DNA of 64,000 nt from OLB4 sp002050165 (GTDB taxonomy: Bacteria; Bacteroidota; Ignavibacteria; Tepidaquicellales; Tepidaquicellaceae): positions 1 to 64,000 of the forward strand of contig SZPC01000002.1 in the NCBI GenBank assembly GCA_030263475.1, read 5' to 3'. Position 1 is the first letter of the stretch, and each line of letters begins with the position of its first letter. Made by a program: the position numbers and the translations under genes. This document shows, one piece after another, positions 26,760-36,546 of this stretch. The notes beneath the pieces are model-generated. The model made no database searches, had not been told where the DNA came from, and saw nothing but the letters and a program-made list of their open reading frames with translations.

Positions 26760-29477
26760 ATGGCGAAAAAATACGTTTATAATTTTGGTAAAGGTGCAGC
26801 CGAGGGTAACTCGGAAATGAAGGATTTGCTTGGCGGTAAAGGTGCAAATCTTGCTGAAATGACAAATCTGAAATTACCTGTTCCTGCCGGGTTCACGATT
26901 ACAACAGAAGTCTGCACTTATTATTACAATAATAAATTACGATACCCAAAAGAATTAAAAACTCAGGTAAAGAATGCTATCTCCCTGATTGAAAGCCAGA
27001 TGGGTGCGACTTTTGGCAGCAACACTAATCCGCTTTTACTAAGTGTACGTTCAGGTGCGAGGGCTTCAATGCCGGGTATGATGGATACAATATTAAACCT
27101 GGGGCTTAACAAGAATACAGTCAATGCAATGATTAACAAAACCTCAAACGATAGATTTGTTTATGATTCGTACCGAAGGTTCATTCAGATGTATGGAGAT
27201 GTAGTTCTAAACCTCAAGCCGGCAGATAAGTCAGGAGTTGATCCGTTTGAAGAATTGCTTGAAAAAAAGAAGCGTTCTCTTGGAATAATCCTTGACGTTG
27301 AATTCACTGCAAATGACCTGATGGAACTTTGTGATGACTTCAAGCAAATAATCAGAGATCATACCGGTCATCGTTTTCCTGAAGATCCGGAAGAGCAATT
27401 GTGGGGAGCGATTGGCGCTGTATTCAATTCATGGATGAACGAGCGTGCAATTGTTTACCGCTCTCTTAATAGAATTCCTGATGATTGGGGAACTGCAGTT
27501 AATGTACAATCAATGGTATTCGGCAATATGGGAGAAACTTCGGGAACCGGTGTTGCATTCACCCGTGATCCTGCCTCAGGCGAAAATAAATTTTATGGTG
27601 AGTATCTTATGAATGCACAGGGTGAAGATGTGGTTGCTGGTACGCGAACTCCGCATCCGATTTCAGATTTAAAAAAGACAAATAAAAAAATCTATAACCA
27701 ACTTGAATCGATAAGGTTAAAACTTGAAAAACATTATAAGGATATGATGGATATTGAATTCACGATTCAGGAAGGAAATCTTTATATGCTACAATGCCGG
27801 ATTGGAAAACGAACCGGTTTGGCTGCATTGAAAATGGCAGTTGATATGGTAAATGAAAAATTAATTTCAAAAACCGATGCACTTATGAGAGTTCAACCGG
27901 AGCAGTTAAATCAGTTGCTCCGTCCGGTTTTTGATTTGAAAGAAAAATCGGCTGCAATTAAAAGCGGGAACTTGCTGGCGAAGGGGCTTAATGCCGGACC
28001 GGGTGCAGCATCAGGGAGAGTTTATTTTAATTCTTACGATGCGGTTAATGCTTCTGCAAGAGGTGAAGAAGTGATATTGGTTCGGATTGAAACCTCACCT
28101 GAAGATATCAGAGGAATGAATATTTCCGAAGGTATTCTTACCTCCCGAGGTGGGATGACTTCTCATGCTGCGCTTGTTGCAAGACAAATGGGTAAAGTCT
28201 GCGTTGCCGGATGTGGTAAACTTGAGATTGATTACCTGCTAAAACATATCAAAATAGAGGACAAACCCGGAATTATTATCCGGGAAGGAGATTTCATTTC
28301 TATCGATGGTTCAACCGGTGAGGTATTAAACGGGAAGTTGAAAACTAAGCCTTCAGAAATTCTTCAGGTTTTAATTGATAATTCACTAAAACCGAATCAA
28401 TCAAATGAGTATAAATATTTTTCCAGGTTTTTAAAATGGGCAGATGAAGTACGTCATCTGAGTATCCGTACTAACGCAGATCAACCTGATCAGAGTAAAA
28501 ATGCAGTAGCATTCGGGGCTGAAGGAATCGGACTTTGTAGAACCGAGCACATGTTCTTTGGTGGTAACAGGATTGATGCGGTTAGAGAAATGATACTTGC
28601 ATATCAACGTGAAGGAAGGGTTAAAGCGCTTAAAAAACTTCTCCCTTACCAAAGAAAAGATTTTATGGAAATATTCAGGGTAATGAAAGGGTTGCCGGTC
28701 AACATCAGGCTTTTGGATCCGCCGCTGCATGAATTCCTACCAAAAACTGAAATTGAAATAAAACGGCTCGCAGAACTTATCGGTACAACGATTGATGAGA
28801 TTAAATACAAGATTGACTCATTGCATGAATTCAATCCGATGTTAGGTCATCGTGGATGCAGGCTTGCAATTACATATCCCGAAATCACCGAAATGCAGGT
28901 AAGCGCTATTATCGAAGCCGCAATCGAGGTCCAAAAAGAAAAAATAAAACCAAAGGTGGAAATCATGATTCCATTAATTGCAACCTTGGAAGAGTTTGTA
29001 GTTCAGGAAGAGTTGATTCGCCGTACAGCTGAAAAAATCATTTCATCAAAGAAAACAAAAGTAGATTATACTGTCGGGACAATGATAGAAGTCCCGCGGG
29101 CATCATTACAGGCCGGTAAAATTGCAAAGCGTGCAGATTTCTTCTCGTTCGGTACTAACGATCTTACCCAACTCACGTTTGGAATATCGAGAGACGATTC
29201 AGCGCAATTCATTCTTGAATATCTTGACAAAGGAATTATAGAGCGCGATCCGTTTGAAACCATAGATAGAGCAGGTGTTGGTGAACTGATGAAAATTGCA
29301 ACTGAAAGAGGAAGAAAAACCAACAGGAAACTGAAAATCGGAATATGTGGTGAACATGGCGGTGAACCGGATTCAATAGATTTTTGTAACAGCATAGGGT
29401 TGAATTATGTCAGTTGTTCACCTTTCAGAGTGCCGATTGCCCGGCTTGCAGCTGCACAAGCAGTGTTGAAAAAGTAA
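26760..29477 (+). CDS. ppdK: pyruvate, phosphate dikinase
   Basis: Interconverts pyruvate, ATP and phosphate with PEP, AMP and pyrophosphate. The 905 residues have the N-terminal ATP-grasp ([28 protein letters not shown]), the swivelling phosphohistidine His469 in [12 protein letters not shown], and the C-terminal TIM barrel with the acid/base Cys863 in [10 protein letters not shown]. All three catalytic parts are present and length is normal. It can feed PEP to gluconeogenesis and to PtsI. Confidence 0.97.
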   Translation: MAKKYVYNFGKGAAEGNSEMKDLLGGKGANLAEMTNLKLPVPAGFTITTEVCTYYYNNKLRYPKELKTQVKNAISLIESQMGATFGSNTNPLLLSVRSGARASMPGMMDTILNLGLNKNTVNAMINKTSNDRFVYDSYRRFIQMYGDVVLNLKPADKSGVDPFEELLEKKKRSLGIILDVEFTANDLMELCDDFKQIIRDHTGHRFPEDPEEQLWGAIGAVFNSWMNERAIVYRSLNRIPDDWGTAVNVQSMVFGNMGETSGTGVAFTRDPASGENKFYGEYLMNAQGEDVVAGTRTPHPISDLKKTNKKIYNQLESIRLKLEKHYKDMMDIEFTIQEGNLYMLQCRIGKRTGLAALKMAVDMVNEKLISKTDALMRVQPEQLNQLLRPVFDLKEKSAAIKSGNLLAKGLNAGPGAASGRVYFNSYDAVNASARGEEVILVRIETSPEDIRGMNISEGILTSRGGMTSHAALVARQMGKVCVAGCGKLEIDYLLKHIKIEDKPGIIIREGDFISIDGSTGEVLNGKLKTKPSEILQVLIDNSLKPNQSNEYKYFSRFLKWADEVRHLSIRTNADQPDQSKNAVAFGAEGIGLCRTEHMFFGGNRIDAVREMILAYQREGRVKALKKLLPYQRKDFMEIFRVMKGLPVNIRLLDPPLHEFLPKTEIEIKRLAELIGTTIDEIKYKIDSLHEFNPMLGHRGCRLAITYPEITEMQVSAIIEAAIEVQKEKIKPKVEIMIPLIATLEEFVVQEELIRRTAEKIISSKKTKVDYTVGTMIEVPRASLQAGKIAKRADFFSFGTNDLTQLTFGISRDDSAQFILEYLDKGIIERDPFETIDRAGVGELMKIATERGRKTNRKLKIGICGEHGGEPDSIDFCNSIGLNYVSCSPFRVPIARLAAAQAVLKK

Positions 29478-29519
29478 ATTAAGGGGAGATACAAATTAAA
29501 CATTAAGGAGGATTAAGCC

Positions 29520-30011
29520 ATGAAATGGTCAAATCTGTTTATCGTTTTATTTGTTTTTATCCTACCGTTACGTATTATTGAAGGACAGGTTGAGTTTGGG
29601 ATTAAGGATTGTATTGATAAAGTACAACTGTTAATTCCAGGTGATGTAATAGAGATTAAGAAGAAGTTTGCATCCGAACGCGGATTTTGGGAAGTCGAAT
29701 TAATATCTGAAAGCGGATCCGAGGTCGAGTTTGAGATTGACCTTGAAACGGGTGAGTGGATATTAATTAAATCTGAAGATGGAGAATTCGATTACGAGTT
29801 CACCCCCATTACATCTGTCGTTTCATTTCAGACTGCCAAAAAGACAATTGAACAATCGCTGGGAAGGAAAATATTAAAATGGGAGTTTGTTCAAAAAAAA
29901 GACAAATGGGAATATGGTTTCTGGTATCTCACAAAAAGCGGTGCATCTCAAATAAAGGTTGACGCTGAAAGTGGTGAAATAATTTCAAAGTCAAAGCGCA
30001 AAGGTAATTGA
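29520..30011 (+). CDS. exported PepSY-like protein
   Basis: 163 residues. A strong Shine-Dalgarno AAGGAGGA at 29505-29512 sets the start. The signal peptide (LFIVLFVFILPLRIIEGQ) leads to two PepSY-type units, residues about 35-80 (VELISESGSEVEFEIDLETGEW) and 95-158 (GASQIKVDAESGEIISKSKR). PepSY domains are found in peptidase inhibitors and sensors; no partner is identified. Its last 64 bases overlap, antisense, the end of the OsmC gene. Confidence 0.8.
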   Translation: MKWSNLFIVLFVFILPLRIIEGQVEFGIKDCIDKVQLLIPGDVIEIKKKFASERGFWEVELISESGSEVEFEIDLETGEWILIKSEDGEFDYEFTPITSVVSFQTAKKTIEQSLGRKILKWEFVQKKDKWEYGFWYLTKSGASQIKVDAESGEIISKSKRKGN

Positions 30012-30319
30012 TCTGGAAAATTATAAATGTAGACTTTCTCAACCTCAGGTGAAATACTTAAGGCAACTGGACAACTCTCTGCAATTTTCCTGATTGTATC
30101 TCTGTAAAGTTCGTTAATCCTTTGTGCAAATGTATATTCAACTATCACTTTTGCCACCTTTCGCGGGAGGTCAGTAGTCATGTGTTTCTCAACGCGTACA
30201 GCAGTGTTATCAAAGTTGATGTCCATATCTTTCATTTTAATTGCTATTGTTGTTATTCCGCAAATACCGAGCGATGTAGCGAACAGATCTGTGGGAGAAA
30301 ATGCTTCGCCATTGCCCAT
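29948..30319 (-). CDS. OsmC-like protein, N-terminally truncated
   Basis: 123 residues from the only in-frame ATG. The OsmC core is clear: GEAFSPTDLFATSLGICG, then SCPVALSISPEVEKVYIY with one conserved Cys. OsmC proteins reduce organic hydroperoxides. Homology continues upstream of the ATG in frame (AIHSPNGNKIQTDAPKDN), back to a TAA at 30377-30379 that is also the stop of aat. No ATG, GTG or TTG exists in that interval, so roughly 14 N-terminal residues and the start are missing. The tail (QLPLRFDFEIISPL) is read from the antisense PepSY gene. It is possibly a decaying gene. Confidence 0.7.
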   Translation of the reverse strand: MGNGEAFSPTDLFATSLGICGITTIAIKMKDMDINFDNTAVRVEKHMTTDLPRKVAKVIVEYTFAQRINELYRDTIRKIAESCPVALSISPEVEKVYIYNFPDQLPLRFDFEIISPLSASTFI

Positions 30320-30376
30320 GTTGTCTTTCGGCGCATCAGTTTGTATTTTATTTCCATTTGGTGAGTGAATCGCTGC

Positions 30377-31108
30377 TTATGCGTAAGTCATAAGCGAAAC
30401 CGTTTCAAGTGCCTGTCGCACGGTATCGTGTTTACTCCAGTTTCCCTTTATTGTTCGTGATAGCAGACAGGTTGCAAGTTCCTTACTGTATTGTTTTCTG
30501 CTGATTTCACATGCACCCAGACTTGCAAGATGAAGCGTGTGCATTTGACAGTCGATAAAATGGAAACGCAGGTGCTTCAACACTTTTGCTAAGGTGATAA
30601 ATCCTGCTTTTGACGCATTACTTACTGTACTGAACATAGATTCACCGGAAAAAAAACTGCCGAGCGAAACCCCGTACAATCCACCCGCCAAATGATTACC
30701 CCGCCACACTTCCATGGAATGTGCATATCCCTTTTCATGCAGCCGTATATATGCTTCGAGCATGCTTTGTGTAATCCATGTTCCTGCTCGTCCGTGGCGA
30801 AATTGCCGTTTACACTGATGAATCACTGCTTCAAAATCTATATCAAAAGTGAAACGGAAAATTTTATCGCGCATTATTTTTTTCATGGAATGAGAAACGT
30901 GTTCATTACCCGGATATAAAACCATGCGCGGGTCAGGTGCCCACCATACTATCGGATCGCCTTCATTGAACCAGGGGAAAATGCCTGTCTTGTATGCCAG
31001 CAGCAGCCGCTGGGGACTGAGATCTCCACCCACTGCAAGAATACCGCTTGGGTCTGCAAGTTCCGGGTCGGGAAAAATAACTGCTTTGGGAAGGTCAAAA
31101 ACAGGCAT
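30377..31108 (-). CDS. aat: leucyl/phenylalanyl-tRNA-protein transferase
   Basis: 243 residues. It adds Leu or Phe from tRNA to N-terminal Arg/Lys, marking proteins for ClpAP (N-end rule). The motifs are FPWFNEGDPIVWWAPDPRMV, GRAGTWITQSMLEAYIRLHE, GGLYGVSLGSFFSGESMFS and FIDCQMHTLHLASLGA. Length matches E. coli Aat (234). Local base composition is richer in G+C than most of the window (65 of 120 bases in 30901-31020 by hand count), consistent with acquisition by transfer. Its stop is directly followed, in frame, by the OsmC remnant; a 54-residue ORF precedes it by 17 bases. Confidence 0.95.
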   Translation of the reverse strand: MPVFDLPKAVIFPDPELADPSGILAVGGDLSPQRLLLAYKTGIFPWFNEGDPIVWWAPDPRMVLYPGNEHVSHSMKKIMRDKIFRFTFDIDFEAVIHQCKRQFRHGRAGTWITQSMLEAYIRLHEKGYAHSMEVWRGNHLAGGLYGVSLGSFFSGESMFSTVSNASKAGFITLAKVLKHLRFHFIDCQMHTLHLASLGACEISRKQYSKELATCLLSRTIKGNWSKHDTVRQALETVSLMTYA

Positions 31109-31125
31109 AACTGATTCCTTTGGTG

Positions 31126-31290
31126 TCAGGCATTTTCCGTATTTATTTTTACAAGTCGTTGTTCAATTACTCCGAGCATTTCATCTACGGCATGACGCGC
31201 CTGTTGCTCGCTGATTGCATAATGATCCGCAATCCACGCGTAGTCAAATTCATGAAATTTTTCACGCACACGCTCGCGCCACACACCCAT
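31126..31290 (-). CDS. 54-residue ORF upstream of aat
   Basis: Minus-strand ATG ORF (N-terminus MGVWRERVREKFHEFDY, ending VKINTENA). Amphipathic helical composition, and G+C-rich codons like those of aat. It ends 17 bases before the aat start and lies 19 bases below the queG stop. I do not recognise the family. The coding look comes from codon use and operon spacing. Confidence 0.5.
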   Translation of the reverse strand: MGVWRERVREKFHEFDYAWIADHYAISEQQARHAVDEMLGVIEQRLVKINTENA

Positions 31291-31309
31291 CCCAAAAACA
31301 AAAATTGTT

Positions 31310-32254
31310 TTAAGGTAAATTAGTTTGCTCTGATTTTGCTTTACGTAAATTTCTAATGAAACCTTTATACTTTGCCCGCCTCACCGGAGTACCCTCAAAG
31401 AGCGAATTGAATTGTTCTTCAGAAAGCGAAAGGAAATCATCATAAGTTTTATTTACAATAGTTTCCCTGGGGAAAAAGTTATCATCAGTTGTAAAGAAAT
31501 TGTTTTGATTGAACGGGCACACATCCTGACAAATATCGCAACCGAATACCCAACCTTTGAGATTAATTTCATCCGGCAAAGTTTCACACCTGTTTTCTAT
31601 AGTTTGATATGAAATACATTTGTTGGCATCAAGTTTATATTCTTCGAATATTGCTCCTGTCGGACATTCTGTCAAACACACAGTGCAACTTTTGCATTTA
31701 TCCTCTATTGGTTCTGCATAAGAAAACTCAAGATCAGTAAATATATTTGCGATAAAGAAAAAACTTCCGAAATCCGGATTAATAACAGTTGTATTTTTTC
31801 CCATCCACCCTAACCCTGCCCGGACAGCCCAAACTTTATCCATTACAGGGCCGTCATCAACATAATACCGGAAATAATTTACAGGAAAGTTTATTTCAAG
31901 CTCAGCCACGATGGATTTCAGTTTTTTCTTAATTACTTTATGGTAATCCCTTTTACCCCAGGCGTATCTTGAAATGTACGGTATATTTTTTTCATTGGGA
32001 TGGGGGACCGGTGTATCGTATAAATATGCAAGTGAAATAACTGAACGGATTCTTGGATTGATTTGCGAAGAGTTGATTCTTTTCTCATACGAGTTGTTCA
32101 TCCATTTCATATCTGCTCCATAGCCTGCCTCAAGCCATTCTTTAAGCTCTATCGCTTCTTTATCAAGTTCTTCGGTTTTTGCGAAACCGACTTTTGTAAA
32201 ACCTTCTTTCAGGCATAAATCTTCAATATATTTCTGATGGTTTAAAGAATCCAA
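31310..32254 (-). CDS. queG: epoxyqueuosine reductase
   Basis: Last step of queuosine synthesis in tRNA: reduces epoxyqueuosine, using cobalamin and two 4Fe-4S clusters. The 314 residues show the family start GFTKVGFAKTEELD, then RYYVDDGPVMDKVWAVRAGLG and two clusters, CKSCTVCLTECPTGA and CDICQDVCPFNQ. Length is normal without the C-terminal HEAT repeats. queA, the preceding enzyme in this pathway, lies at 36640-37848 on the same strand. Confidence 0.96.
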   Translation of the reverse strand: MDSLNHQKYIEDLCLKEGFTKVGFAKTEELDKEAIELKEWLEAGYGADMKWMNNSYEKRINSSQINPRIRSVISLAYLYDTPVPHPNEKNIPYISRYAWGKRDYHKVIKKKLKSIVAELEINFPVNYFRYYVDDGPVMDKVWAVRAGLGWMGKNTTVINPDFGSFFFIANIFTDLEFSYAEPIEDKCKSCTVCLTECPTGAIFEEYKLDANKCISYQTIENRCETLPDEINLKGWVFGCDICQDVCPFNQNNFFTTDDNFFPRETIVNKTYDDFLSLSEEQFNSLFEGTPVRRAKYKGFIRNLRKAKSEQTNLP

Positions 32255-32325
32255 TGGGATTGAAAATATAAACTTATGGTTATCAAAGAAAAAAATCAGT
32301 TAATGAAAAAGAGGAAATAAACAAA

Positions 32326-32356
32326 AAACTTCTTATCTGAATTAGGTAAGAAGTTT
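32326..32356 (-). terminator. rho-independent terminator of the ribF-rpsO-pnp-STAS cluster
   Basis: AAACTTCTTA and TAAGAAGTTT form a perfect ten-base stem, extended by two more pairs (one G-U) to a seven-base loop. On the minus strand it is followed by a T-rich run (TTTTTTGTTTATTT including the arm end), 26 bases after the STAS stop. Confidence 0.88.
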
Positions 32357-32381
32357 AATTTAAAGGTTGAAAATCCGGCAG

Positions 32382-32690
32382 CTAATTTTCAAACTCAAAG
32401 ACTTTATCTAACCTTGCAATATTAATTAAGTCCATTACGTTTTTCTGGACATTTCGCAGAATTAGTTTTCTGTTTTTTTCCCGTTCCAGCCTTTCGGAAA
32501 GCAGTAAGCATGAGAGCCCACTTGAATCACATTTCTTGACATCCTTCAAATCTATTATGAACTGGTTATCAATTTCATTTTGCATGAAAATAAGTTCAGT
32601 TTTAAAATCTGCGGAAATTTCGTGACCGAGAGTTCTCTCTTTTAGTTTAAAAACGGTTAGGTCTTTTTGCTTATCTACTTCGTATTTCAT
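32382..32690 (-). CDS. STAS-domain anti-sigma factor antagonist
   Basis: 102 residues from the ATG at 32688-32690; a longer reading in the same frame would run inside pnp and is rejected. The SpoIIAA-like STAS fold shows IIDLKDVKKCDSSGLSCLL, with DSSG at residues 55-58 holding the phosphorylatable Ser. Such proteins bind anti-sigma kinases. The start is one base from the pnp stop, so it is translated from the pnp message. No RsbW-type kinase is seen here. Confidence 0.88.
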   Translation of the reverse strand: MKYEVDKQKDLTVFKLKERTLGHEISADFKTELIFMQNEIDNQFIIDLKDVKKCDSSGLSCLLLSERLEREKNRKLILRNVQKNVMDLINIARLDKVFEFEN

Positions 32691-32691
32691 T

Positions 32692-34815
32692 TTAAGAGTG
32701 TTTTGATTCTTTATTGGGTGCCGGTTGTTTTTCAGGTCTTGGTAGTAAAGCCTTTCTGCTAAGTTTAAGTTTGCCCGTATCGTCAATTGCAAGTAGTTTC
32801 ACTTTAACTTTATCGTACCGTTTCAATACATCTTCAACCTTGTTTACCCTTGAATAATCAATTTCAGAAATATGCAGTAATCCTTCCTTCCCGGGTAGAA
32901 TTTCTACAAACGCGCCAAATTCTTTTATAGAAACAACTTTCCCGTCATATATCTTTCCGACTTCCGGGACTTCTGTCAGGCTGGCTATCATTTCTTTTGC
33001 TTTGTCTGCGTCATTTTTATCAACTGCTGCTATTACTACTTTTCCGTCATCTTCAATATTAATTTCTGCACCGCTTTCTGCAATAATATTACGGATTGTT
33101 TTTCCGCCGGGTCCTATAACCAAACCAATCATATCAACAGGAATGTACATTGAAAAGAGGTGAGGTGAATATTTCGAGAGTTCAGGTTTCGCTTCAGAAA
33201 TTGTTTTTTCCATTTCGGAAAGGATATGCAATCTTCCACGTTTAGCCTGCTCGAGCGCTTTCTCGAAAATATCAAATGAAATACCCCTTATTTTAATATC
33301 CATTTGAATTGCGGTGATACCATCAGTAGTACCTGCAACTTTAAAATCCATATCACCGAAATGATCTTCATCACCGAGGATATCAGTTAGTATTGTAACC
33401 TGATTGTCACCGGTCACCAGTCCCATCGCAGTACCTGCAACGGGTTTTTTTAGTTTAACCCCGGCATCCATCAGAGCCATTGAGCCAGCGCATACTGTTG
33501 CCATTGATGAGGAACCGTTTGATTCGAGGATATCTGAAACAACCCTGATAGTGTAAGGGAATTCGTCTTCAGATGGTAATAGATTTTTCAAAGCCCGTTC
33601 AGCCAAATTTCCGTGACCAATTTCACGGCGACCCGGTCCCGGTCTCCCGCCAACTTCACCTGTACTGAACGGCGGGAAATTATAGTGCAGAATGAAGCGC
33701 TTTGTGGTTTCTTCCTTTAAACCTTCGATTATCTGCTCGTCATGTTTTGTGCCCAGCGTAACTGTTGTCAGTGATTGGGTTTCACCACGTGTAAATAATG
33801 CTGAACCATGAGTTCTCGGTAATACGGAAATTTCACAACTAATATCACGAATATCCTCAAGTCCGCGACCGTCCAACCGCTTCTTGTCAACAAGAATCAT
33901 ATTTCGGATTACATCGTACTGAATATCGTGCATTATATCCGCGATTTCTTTTTCGAATTCGGGATATTTTTCTGTAAGTTCACTCTGAACTTTATCCATC
34001 AACAACTTTTGTTTGTTCCGTCGCTCTTCTTTTGAATTCTTCTCGTTATAAATAATTCTTATTTCATTTTCAAAAATCTGTTTTACATCGTTCACCATTT
34101 CGTTGTTTCGTGTAACCGGGGTGAATTCACGTTTGGGTTTCCCTGCCTCTGACGCAAACTCTTTCTGAAACCTGCAAATTTCGGAAATAAATCCGTGTGC
34201 AAATTTTACCGCGTCGAGAAACTCTTTTTCGGAAATTTCCAATGCTTCTCCCTCAACCATAATAATAGAATCCTCGGTACCTGCAATAGTTATGTCGAAA
34301 TCACCCTCAGCTGATTGTTTGTGTGAAGGATTAAGAATAAACTCGCCATCAATTCTCGTTACCTTTACTTCAGCAATAGGAATATCGAATGGAATATCTG
34401 ATATAAGCAAAGCTGCCGATGCACCGATACAGGCAAAGACATCAGTTTCGGTTTCTTTATCTGACGAAAATACGTTGCATAAAATTTGGGTTTCGCAAAA
34501 AAATCCGTCGGGGAACATCGGTCGGATTGGTCGGTCAATTAACCTTGATGATAAAATTTCCTTTTCAGTTGGTCTCCCTTCACGTTTGAAAAATCCACCC
34601 GGAATTTTTCCTACTGATGCTGTTTTCTCGCGGTAGTCAACTGACAGCGGAAAAAAATCCTGCCCCGGTGCCGGCTCTTCTTTTGCTGTTGCTGTACACA
34701 GGACAACGTTATCACCAACAGTAATCAATACGGCACCACCAGCTTGCCTCGCCAGTCTGCCCGTTTCAAGTGTCAATGTCTTACCACCGACCTCAATACT
34801 TTTTCTGTAAATCAT
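32692..34815 (-). CDS. pnp: polyribonucleotide nucleotidyltransferase
   Basis: 3'-5' phosphorolytic RNA exonuclease. The 707 residues hold two RNase PH domains (first with GKIPGGFFKREGRP; second with RGETQSLTTVTLGT, FPPFSTGEVG and catalytic DILGDEDHFGDMDFKVAGT), a KH domain at about 560-610 (IGLVIGPGGKTIRNII) and an S1 domain at about 617-688 (YDGKVVSIKEFGAFVEI). The gene follows rpsO by 17 bases, the common bacterial order. Confidence 0.97.
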   Translation of the reverse strand: MIYRKSIEVGGKTLTLETGRLARQAGGAVLITVGDNVVLCTATAKEEPAPGQDFFPLSVDYREKTASVGKIPGGFFKREGRPTEKEILSSRLIDRPIRPMFPDGFFCETQILCNVFSSDKETETDVFACIGASAALLISDIPFDIPIAEVKVTRIDGEFILNPSHKQSAEGDFDITIAGTEDSIIMVEGEALEISEKEFLDAVKFAHGFISEICRFQKEFASEAGKPKREFTPVTRNNEMVNDVKQIFENEIRIIYNEKNSKEERRNKQKLLMDKVQSELTEKYPEFEKEIADIMHDIQYDVIRNMILVDKKRLDGRGLEDIRDISCEISVLPRTHGSALFTRGETQSLTTVTLGTKHDEQIIEGLKEETTKRFILHYNFPPFSTGEVGGRPGPGRREIGHGNLAERALKNLLPSEDEFPYTIRVVSDILESNGSSSMATVCAGSMALMDAGVKLKKPVAGTAMGLVTGDNQVTILTDILGDEDHFGDMDFKVAGTTDGITAIQMDIKIRGISFDIFEKALEQAKRGRLHILSEMEKTISEAKPELSKYSPHLFSMYIPVDMIGLVIGPGGKTIRNIIAESGAEINIEDDGKVVIAAVDKNDADKAKEMIASLTEVPEVGKIYDGKVVSIKEFGAFVEILPGKEGLLHISEIDYSRVNKVEDVLKRYDKVKVKLLAIDDTGKLKLSRKALLPRPEKQPAPNKESKHS

Positions 34816-34832
34816 GTACCTTTTCTTTTAGT

Positions 34833-35105
34833 TTATTTCCTCAGATCAAGTTGCTTAAGTATTTCCCTGTACCGCGTTACATCCTTGTTTTCAAGGTATC
34901 TCAGAAGTTTCCTCCGTTTTCCAACCATTTTTAAAAGACCGGTTCTGGAGTGATTATCTTTTTTGTTCTTTTTAAAATGATCAGCGGAGAGATCGTTAAT
35001 GCGTTTAGTCAGGATGGCGATTTGAACTTCAGCCCTGCCGGAATCTCTATCGCTCTGTCCGAACTTAGTAATGATGTCTTGTTTTTCCTCTTTTGTAATT
35101 GCCAT
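34833..35105 (-). CDS. rpsO: 30S ribosomal protein S15
   Basis: 90 residues of usual length, with the S15 signatures GSAEVQI-type [16 protein letters not shown], then [16 protein letters not shown] and [13 protein letters not shown]. Binds 16S rRNA in the platform of the small subunit. It sits between ribF (2-base gap) and pnp, as in many bacteria. Confidence 0.98.
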   Translation of the reverse strand: MAITKEEKQDIITKFGQSDRDSGRAEVQIAILTKRINDLSADHFKKNKKDNHSRTGLLKMVGKRRKLLRYLENKDVTRYREILKQLDLRK

Positions 35106-35107
35106 TA

Positions 35108-36052
35108 TTAAAGTTGTTTATTTGTGTTAAAAATTTCCAGTACTCTTTTTTTGTCGTTTTTTATTTCTTTGATCAGGTTGTCAATCGAATTAAACCTGAA
35201 CTCATCTCTAATTCTTTCGACGAAATGAATGCGTAATTGTTCGCCGTATATCTGACGATTAAATTCGAAAATGTTCACTTCAACCTTTATAAAATTATCA
35301 TCGGTAACCGTTGGATTTGTACCAATACTCATCATTCCGAAATAATTCTCATTATCTATCGTGATTTCCACAGCGTAAATTCCGTTCTTCGGGATTAGTT
35401 TTATATTGCTCTGAACCTGAAGATTCGCTGTAGGAAATCCAAATTCTGTACCGCGCCTGTTCCCCTGAATTACAATACCTTCAATAGAATAAGGGTAACC
35501 GAGCAGTTTGTTTGCTTCGGTAATATTCCCGTCTGAAATAAATTTTCTGATAGAGCTACTGCTGAGACGTTCTTCATCAACTTTATATTCTTCAATTTTA
35601 ATAACTTTAAATCCGTATTCTTCAGAAAGAGATTTCAAGGTTTCAAAGTTACCTTCACGATTTTTGCCAAACATGTGATCGAAACCTAATACAAGCTCAG
35701 ATAACCCGAGGTCGCGTATTAAATATTCTTTATAAAAATCATCTGCAGATGTCTGAGAAAACTCTTTTGTGAAGTTTATAATATAGACCGCGTCCAGACC
35801 TAGCTCTTTGAAATGTCGGAGTTTCTCTTCAGTGGTTGTAAGCAATCGGATATCGGATTCCCGGTTTTTGAGCACAACTTGCGGGTGTGGATCGAATGTT
35901 ACAATAACGGTTCGAAATCCATTTCGTTTCTTCTCATCGTTGAGTTTACTGATGATTTGACGGTGTCCCTGATGAACACCGTCAAACGTACCAACAGTTA
36001 CAATTGTATTTTTATCGTAAACTAAATTTCCCCTATCGGAAAATATTTCCAT
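35108..36052 (-). CDS. ribF: bifunctional riboflavin kinase / FAD synthetase
   Basis: 314 residues making FMN and then FAD. N-terminal adenylyltransferase: [17 protein letters not shown] (HxGH), then [15 protein letters not shown]-terminal kinase: [19 protein letters not shown] and GIYAV. No FMN riboswitch was recognised upstream. It lies five bases below the peroxiredoxin gene and two above rpsO. Confidence 0.96.
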   Translation of the reverse strand: MEIFSDRGNLVYDKNTIVTVGTFDGVHQGHRQIISKLNDEKKRNGFRTVIVTFDPHPQVVLKNRESDIRLLTTTEEKLRHFKELGLDAVYIINFTKEFSQTSADDFYKEYLIRDLGLSELVLGFDHMFGKNREGNFETLKSLSEEYGFKVIKIEEYKVDEERLSSSSIRKFISDGNITEANKLLGYPYSIEGIVIQGNRRGTEFGFPTANLQVQSNIKLIPKNGIYAVEITIDNENYFGMMSIGTNPTVTDDNFIKVEVNIFEFNRQIYGEQLRIHFVERIRDEFRFNSIDNLIKEIKNDKKRVLEIFNTNKQL

Positions 36053-36057
36053 CCAGA

Positions 36058-36546
36058 TTAATTCAGGCTCTTAAGGGTTTCTTTAACCTTATCAAAATCC
36101 GGGAGATCACCTGCGTTTTCAAGTACCTCTGAATATCTAACGATCCCATCTTTATCAATTACAAACGCAGCTCTTTTTGAAACACCGTTCATATCAAAAA
36201 CAAATCCACCGTCAGGATATGAAGTGTCGTATAAGTTTATAACTTTTTTGTTGAAATCGCTCAATAATGGAATTGTGATATTGTTTGCTTTAGCCCATGC
36301 TTCCTGCGTAAATACTGAATCAACACTGATTCCCAGAACTTCTGCATTGAGGTCACTGTAAGAGCTCAAACCATTGGATACAGAACACATTTCGTCAGTA
36401 CAAACTCCGGTGAACGCTTGTGGAAAAAATAAAAGCACAACATTTTTTCCTTTAAAATCCGAGAGTGAATAATCTTTAACTTCACCGGTTACATTTTTCG
36501 ATTTTAACGTGAATTCGGGAGCTTTATCCCCTGATTTAATTGACAT
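36058..36546 (-). CDS. peroxiredoxin (AhpC/TSA, PrxQ/AhpE-like)
   Basis: 162 residues. Thiol peroxidase with the peroxidatic Cys49 in FTGVCTDEMC and a second Cys54, a spacing of five that resembles PrxQ/BCP-type atypical 2-Cys enzymes. GDKAPEFTLK starts the domain and GISVDSVFTQEAW follows. It precedes ribF by five bases and is probably in the same transcript. Its reductant cannot be named. Confidence 0.9.
   Translation of the reverse strand: MSIKSGDKAPEFTLKSKNVTGEVKDYSLSDFKGKNVVLLFFPQAFTGVCTDEMCSVSNGLSSYSDLNAEVLGISVDSVFTQEAWAKANNITIPLLSDFNKKVINLYDTSYPDGGFVFDMNGVSKRAAFVIDKDGIVRYSEVLENAGDLPDFDKVKETLKSLN

Noticed and set aside
30319..30420. Functional Aat-OsmC fusion by stop-codon readthrough
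   Set aside because: The TAA is in frame, but there is no readthrough context and both proteins are normally independent; a recombination scar is simpler.
30692..31323. Plus-strand ORFs opposite aat and queG (30692-30919, 30924-31214, 31120-31323)
   Set aside because: They are shadows of aat and of the 54-residue ORF, with no family patterns.
32691..32792. Longer STAS protein starting inside pnp
   Set aside because: The first 34 residues are an out-of-frame reading of pnp; the STAS domain begins at the ATG at 32690.
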